Below, piece after piece: positions 59,852-64,000 of a stretch of 64,000 nt of DNA; position 1 is the first letter of the stretch; each line of letters begins with the position of its first letter. Source of the DNA: Chamaecyparis obtusa. Lineage: Eukaryota; Streptophyta; Pinopsida; Cupressales; Cupressaceae. The stretch is taken from the NCBI GenBank assembly GCA_027943335.1, contig BSBK01001116.1, positions 900,001 through 964,000 of the forward strand. The letters run 5' to 3'. The notes beneath the pieces were generated by a model. It was not told the origin of the DNA. It saw nothing but the letters and a program-made list of their open reading frames with translations, and did no database searches. A program made the translations under genes and the position numbers.

Positions 59852-60406
59852 TGATGCATGGGTAGATCGGAGGGGCCAAATGATGGCACACCCTATAGAT
59901 CCAGCCTGCTCAACAACATGTGGAAGCAATAAAAAGCATACAGTGAGAGAGAGAAAGCAAGATCATTCATATATTAACTTCTTTCAAATTGGTTCATACA
60001 TTTCAGGTTGTAAGGCCTTCCCGGTTAGGGCCAGATATTACAATGAATTACAGAAGTCCTCAAACATGCGAGGATCTGCCAACAATCTTGATTCTACGAG
60101 CTTCTATCTTCTACCCAAAACTGACTCTTAAACTCTAACCAAACAACAATACTTATACAAGAGGCTATTGAACTGAGTCAGCCTTCAGATCCACAATCAA
60201 TGGAAGGAATGGTTAGATCTAGGACCACACACTTCCCAATGATTTCTTACAACATTAAATCTGCGACCCATAATCAATGCACAAGTCGACCTCAACAGAA
60301 ACTCAAAATAAACTACTCGATAAGCAAGGATAACTAAGAAATAGACAAACTTCAAAATATTTTTGGTGACACAGGATTGCCAAGGACTTGAGATGCTCAT
60401 GCATCA
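59852..60406 (-). repeat. 5' LTR of element F (555 bp)
   Basis: The ends TGATGCATG and CATGCATCA form a 9-bp perfect inverted pair. About 122 bp present in the 3' LTR are missing between GGATAACTAAG and AAACTTCAAAATAT. Confidence 0.93.
60152..60157 (-). promoter_or_regulatory. candidate TATA box of the F 5' LTR
   Basis: TATAAG on the minus strand, also present in the 3' LTR at 54928-54933, about 250 bp into the LTR. Confidence 0.4.
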
Positions 60407-60411
60407 CTTAA
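60407..60411 (+). repeat. target-site duplication of element F, right copy (CTTAA)
   Basis: Identical to 54623-54627. Confidence 0.9.
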
Positions 60412-61345
60412 GGATCATTGTATCCATTGGATGTAATAAAGGACCTAATTGTAAGGCCAGTTGGCACAAGGTGCTCTTATAAACTTTGGGGTCAAACTTG
60501 GTTAAAGGGTTCAGTCATGATCATTTTGGTTATTTTTAGGTGTCTTAGGTTTTCTTGAGTGTAAATTCACTCATTTAAGGTCTTAAGAGGTCTTGGGTAG
60601 TAAAGAACAATAAATTCACAAAAAAATGTTACAAGAGTTGCAAAAGTTGCTTAGCAACTTTTAAATGCAATTTGGTTACACCCTTCCTAATGGTCCAAAA
60701 GGTTTGAAAAGTAGTTACATACTTTTTATTGGATGCATATATGTCCATGAATGTCGATGTTGACAAGAGATGTTCATGTATGAAAGTTTTGGTGGCAAGT
60801 TGAAGTAAAAAAACACTATTTTTCTGGAAACTGTCCCTGATTTCCGTACTGTACAATCAAATTGTGATTGAGAAATGATTTTTTTCTTCATGGTTGGGAA
60901 GTAGATGGTCTTTTGCTTCTAATCCAATTGGTTTGAATTTTTCTGGTGGAATATAAAGGAATATATTTTCTATTTTTGTTAGACTGGTCTAGAAACCCTC
61001 TTTTCCTTAGGGTCTTGCATAGATGTGCCCCTAACTTGCAAATCCACAGTGAGATTCATATGGCCCTTGGTGAAATGAAATTAGGAAAAGGGTGCTTTAA
61101 GATTCCAGGAGAACAAGGCAAGAGAAATGGAATGTGGAATTAGAAAGCTACACTACTGAAAGAAAATAAATTATGCTCTTCGTAATAATGGAATTGTTTT
61201 TAGTATTTTAGTCCTCAATTCATGAACTTTCTGATTTCATAAAAAATAATGACAGTATTTAAAAGAAATTTTCTTAGAAACTTGGTATTTGTATTCAAAT
61301 GTAACCCTTGTCATTAAAAACTAATCAATCTTCTTTGTTTCAAAG
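60412..61345. other. gene-free stretch with a small perfect hairpin
   Basis: No gene supported. AAAAGTTGC-TTA-GCAACTTTT at 60642-60662 is a 9-bp perfect stem. The texture (GGTCTTAAGAGGTCTTGGG, GCAAGAGTTGC words) is like the inside of an old LTR, but no ends are found. Confidence 0.4.
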
Positions 61346-61403
61346 GTTTTGGCTCATGTGGAAAGAACATGAGAAATACACTTGCAACCTTACTAGAAGC
61401 AAG
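61346..61403 (+). other. exon-like island
   Basis: 58 bp between a good acceptor (CTTCTTTGTTTCAAAG) and donor (AAG/GTTAGT). After one base the frame is open for 19 codons with Trp, Cys, His and charged residues, ending at a codon boundary. That boundary joins in phase to 63059. No family recognised. Confidence 0.22.
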
Positions 61404-63058
61404 GTTAGTGTGGCTTTAGATTAGTTTAAAGAAGATAATAATATTTAATATAAATAACAACAAAAGCATTTAAAATTGATTAAAGAAGATATTCATCCAT
61501 AAATTTGTAATTATATGGTTAGTGTGGTTTCAACTTAGTTTGGTGTTAAATTTGAAAAGAGACACCGATTGTGTCAACTAAGCAGCATGATCCTTTGCAT
61601 AAAAAAATCTCCAACTCTATAGGCCTTATGTGCCTGATGAATGATTCAAAGTGTACTTAATGATTACTTGTCCCTATGATCTTACATAATAGTATGTGGA
61701 CCTTGTTGCTTTATATGTCAAATTGAATTAATTCAACATTCCAAGGGCTTATTGCTATTAATGAACATGTTTCCAACAACAAACAAGTTAAGTAATATTA
61801 TGAGATAGACATATTACATTAAGGGATAGTACATATTTATTTGTCTTTATAGTGACTTTTCAAAATTCCTTTAATTGGAGATATGGCTTACAGATATGGC
61901 ACAATTAAGGAGAAAATTTGACATGGTGGATAAGCATAGACACCATTTTCAAAATGGAGAAAATTCATATGTGATTATACTTCTCTATATATTTTATCCC
62001 TTACCATCCTAATGACTATCACCGTAAGTCAAAAATAGAACAGATTACTAGTAAATTTAACATCAATGTTTAGTGCGGCCAAAATTGTCAAAAAATGGTC
62101 ATTTTAAGAAAAATAAAAGTTGTTTGGTAGTTGAAAAAGTTCAATTTTCTTATCATTGCTCTCATTCTATTACAAATGTTTTTTATGTTTGATTAGTTAA
62201 AACCAACAACAAAAAATGCAATTATCGCCCATTTCTTTCTTCTTTTCTAGGATTCACATACAAGTCGAAGTGGGGAAATGCCCATGCAAATTCCAATTCA
62301 ATTTTGTGCCTATTTTGAGAGAATGTTTTAATTTAATTAAATTTTGACACATGAGATGATTTTGTGCAAATTTGGACTCATTCCTGTAACCTTCAAACAT
62401 GAAAAGTAATGAAAAAATATTCTATTGACCTAAAACTTAAAATGAGTACTTGATATCCAAATAATTTATCAAACCACATATTGGTGTAAATGGTACACTT
62501 GTTAGTTTATATATACAATTGGTAAGGCTAGAGCTTGTGGAGAAAAAATTAGAAGTTATTTTAGATTATTTGTCAATAGGTAACACAATTTTAACAAAAA
62601 TTAGATTCAAAATCCATAAAACAAGTAGAGAAGTAGTGAGCTGGTCTGCAAAATTATTTGTTGTAGCTCAACTAAATCTAAAATCTATAAAGGTTATAAG
62701 TCAAATAACTGGTGAAATTATGATGGTTCTGGGTTATTCATCATAGTCCAATTTGGAACTTTGGACTATTATGTAATATTGAAAAGGCTAAAACTACTAT
62801 TATTTTAATAACAGCTTGCTAACTACTCTAGTCTAACATTTCTAACATAGAACATTTAATGATTAAAAAAATGAAATTGATTCACATATGTGGGAAAATG
62901 AGCAAACTTAGATTTATTGAATATGCAACAATTACTTTTACATGTGTAGCAAATTTGAGGTTGAATAGGTATTCCAAGCCAAAATCAATGAGAAATGTCA
63001 TGGGTGGGCCAAGGAGTTGACTTTGAGACTGCATAAAAACCCCATTTTTCTTTTTTAG
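61404..63058. other. gene-free stretch, possible intron
   Basis: AT-rich with no gene or repeat supported. If the two flanking islands are real exons this would be a 1.66-kb intron. Confidence 0.35.
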
Positions 63059-63142
63059 AGGCAAGCCCTTGAACTGCATGACCTCACTGTGAGGCTCCAA
63101 TTTCTCCTCATGGATCAGTGCAAGGCATTCAGATCTGAGTGA
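63059..63142 (+). other. exon-like island, possibly terminal exon
   Basis: After a strong T-rich acceptor (CCCCATTTTTCTTTTTTAG) 27 codons are open to TGA (63140-63142). The composition is amphipathic and protein-like (ELHDLTVRLQFLLMDQC). GTGAGG at 63139 could instead act as a donor. Phase agrees with 61346-61403. Unknown product; a transcript would be needed to accept it. Confidence 0.25.
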
Positions 63143-64000
63143 GGGTTATCTCTCAATAGGTATTGAGTAAGTAAATAATAAATGCAGATGGTCGTGACCA
63201 GAGTAAAACCATGAATCAAATAGAGCCTCACCTTCTCATTGCATTCTTGTGCCATCATTACTAAGTACTTGGGATTGTCAATGGGACATTGGTTTGAATT
63301 GACTATAATATAGCACGCAACACCTTGATGGGAACAAATAGAGTCTAATCACTGTACTTGCAACAAGATTTCTAATTGTGGGGGAAAATTACTTACAATC
63401 ATTTTCCATTGGTCGATTTTCCCTTTCTAAGTGCCCTCACCTCTTGAAGACACCAAAGTAAATGTCATAATATCAACATATGACATAAGATCTACAAGTC
63501 ATGGTTCAAAAAAAGAAGTTAGGGCATGATTGAGCATAGTTAGCAAAGCTTGGCTCAATACAATGTTATAATGAACCCGCGTACAAAATCTTGCGTTTCA
63601 TTTAATATTTACCCTGTAAAATCTTGAGGGTTTCTTCTTTCATAGAGAAATTTGGGCATTTAAATTTATAACTGTAACTCTTAATTTAGTGGGTTTCTTT
63701 TATTTCATTTGTATTGAACCAATATTTTCTAAAAAATATGATCTCGGCATCATTATATTTTCACCATAAATAAGACAACATTTAAAGATATACATGGGAG
63801 AAGTAACAATATGGGTGTTCCTTTCATTTTCATCTTCAGAATCAATTGATAAAGGTCATTGCCAAAAGATACAACAAATTTGAAACCTTCAAAATGACAT
63901 ACAGAATATCAATCAGTACTATGGCTCCAAATGCATTAATTCAGATAGTGAAGAAAATATTTTGAAGGCTTCAAATGCATACCAAATGAATATCAATCAG
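63143..64000. other. gene-free right edge
   Basis: No gene supported. AATATCAATCAG recurs at 63905-63916 and 63989-64000, with GGCT(T/C)CAAATGCAT near each, hinting at a repeat cut by the window edge. Confidence 0.35.

Larger units (their letters stand above)
54628..60406 (-). mobile_element. element F: full-length chromodomain Ty3/gypsy retrotransposon
   Basis: 5.8 kb on the minus strand: 5' LTR (59852-60406), initiator-Met-like primer site, Gag with a zinc knuckle, protease, RT, RNase H, integrase with chromodomain, 3' LTR (54628-55306). The PR-RT-RH-IN order and the terminal chromodomain place it in the chromoviruses. Perfect CTTAA duplications. Gag to RNase H lie in one frame with stops; the integrase is shifted by one frameshift between 56600 and 56420. 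Confidence 0.95.

Overview
This window is transposon-dominated, AT-rich plant nuclear DNA. The retroelement types (Copia with initiator-Met primer sites, chromodomain Ty3/gypsy, gag-only giants), deep nesting, heavy decay and the absence of any intact host gene suggest a large repeat-rich genome such as a gymnosperm. No species can be named from the sequence. I see no rRNA, tRNA or CRISPR.

Layout. (1) 1-4142: flank with decayed repeats, including a 19-20 bp minisatellite at 2468-3235. (2) 4148-25261, plus strand: element A, a non-autonomous Copia-like LTR element with perfect target duplications (AGTTT). It carries a coiled-coil/four-zinc-knuckle Gag-like ORF and a large unknown ORF, but no pol. 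It is split by element B. (3) 9834 to about 24496, minus strand: element B, with giant LTRs (over 5.7 kb) around one gag-only frame ending in a long acidic tail. B and A lost sequence together at their right junction. (4) 27838-30416, minus: element G, a chromovirus remnant cut off at a CACTA-like end followed by 88-bp tandem repeats. (5) 33956-50113, minus: element C, a full-length Copia with perfect duplications (GTATG). Its 5' LTR contains element D (41074-49526, same family as A), whose 3' LTR contains solo LTR E (41634-42881, duplications ATTTC): a three-level nest with a readable order of events. (6) 50119-54622: repeats, an 86-bp hairpin and an LTR-like promoter block. (7) 54628-60406, minus: element F, a full-length chromodomain Ty3/gypsy element with perfect duplications (CTTAA). 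(8) 60412-64000: mostly empty, with two weak exon-like islands.

How the parts relate. A and D form one family whose reverse-transcription signals (primer site, polypurine tract, LTR ends) closely match those of the pol-bearing Copia element C. A C-like element therefore probably supplied enzymes to mobilise them in trans. No intact autonomous source is present: the reverse transcriptases of C and F have lost the first catalytic aspartate, the integrases of C, F and G are altered at the first catalytic aspartate, and all frames carry stops or shifts. The most novel content is the roughly 1,048-codon pol-less ORF2 of the A/D family and the gag-plus-acidic-tail frame of B. A few plus-strand exon-like islands, one ending exactly where C inserted, are the only hints of host genes.
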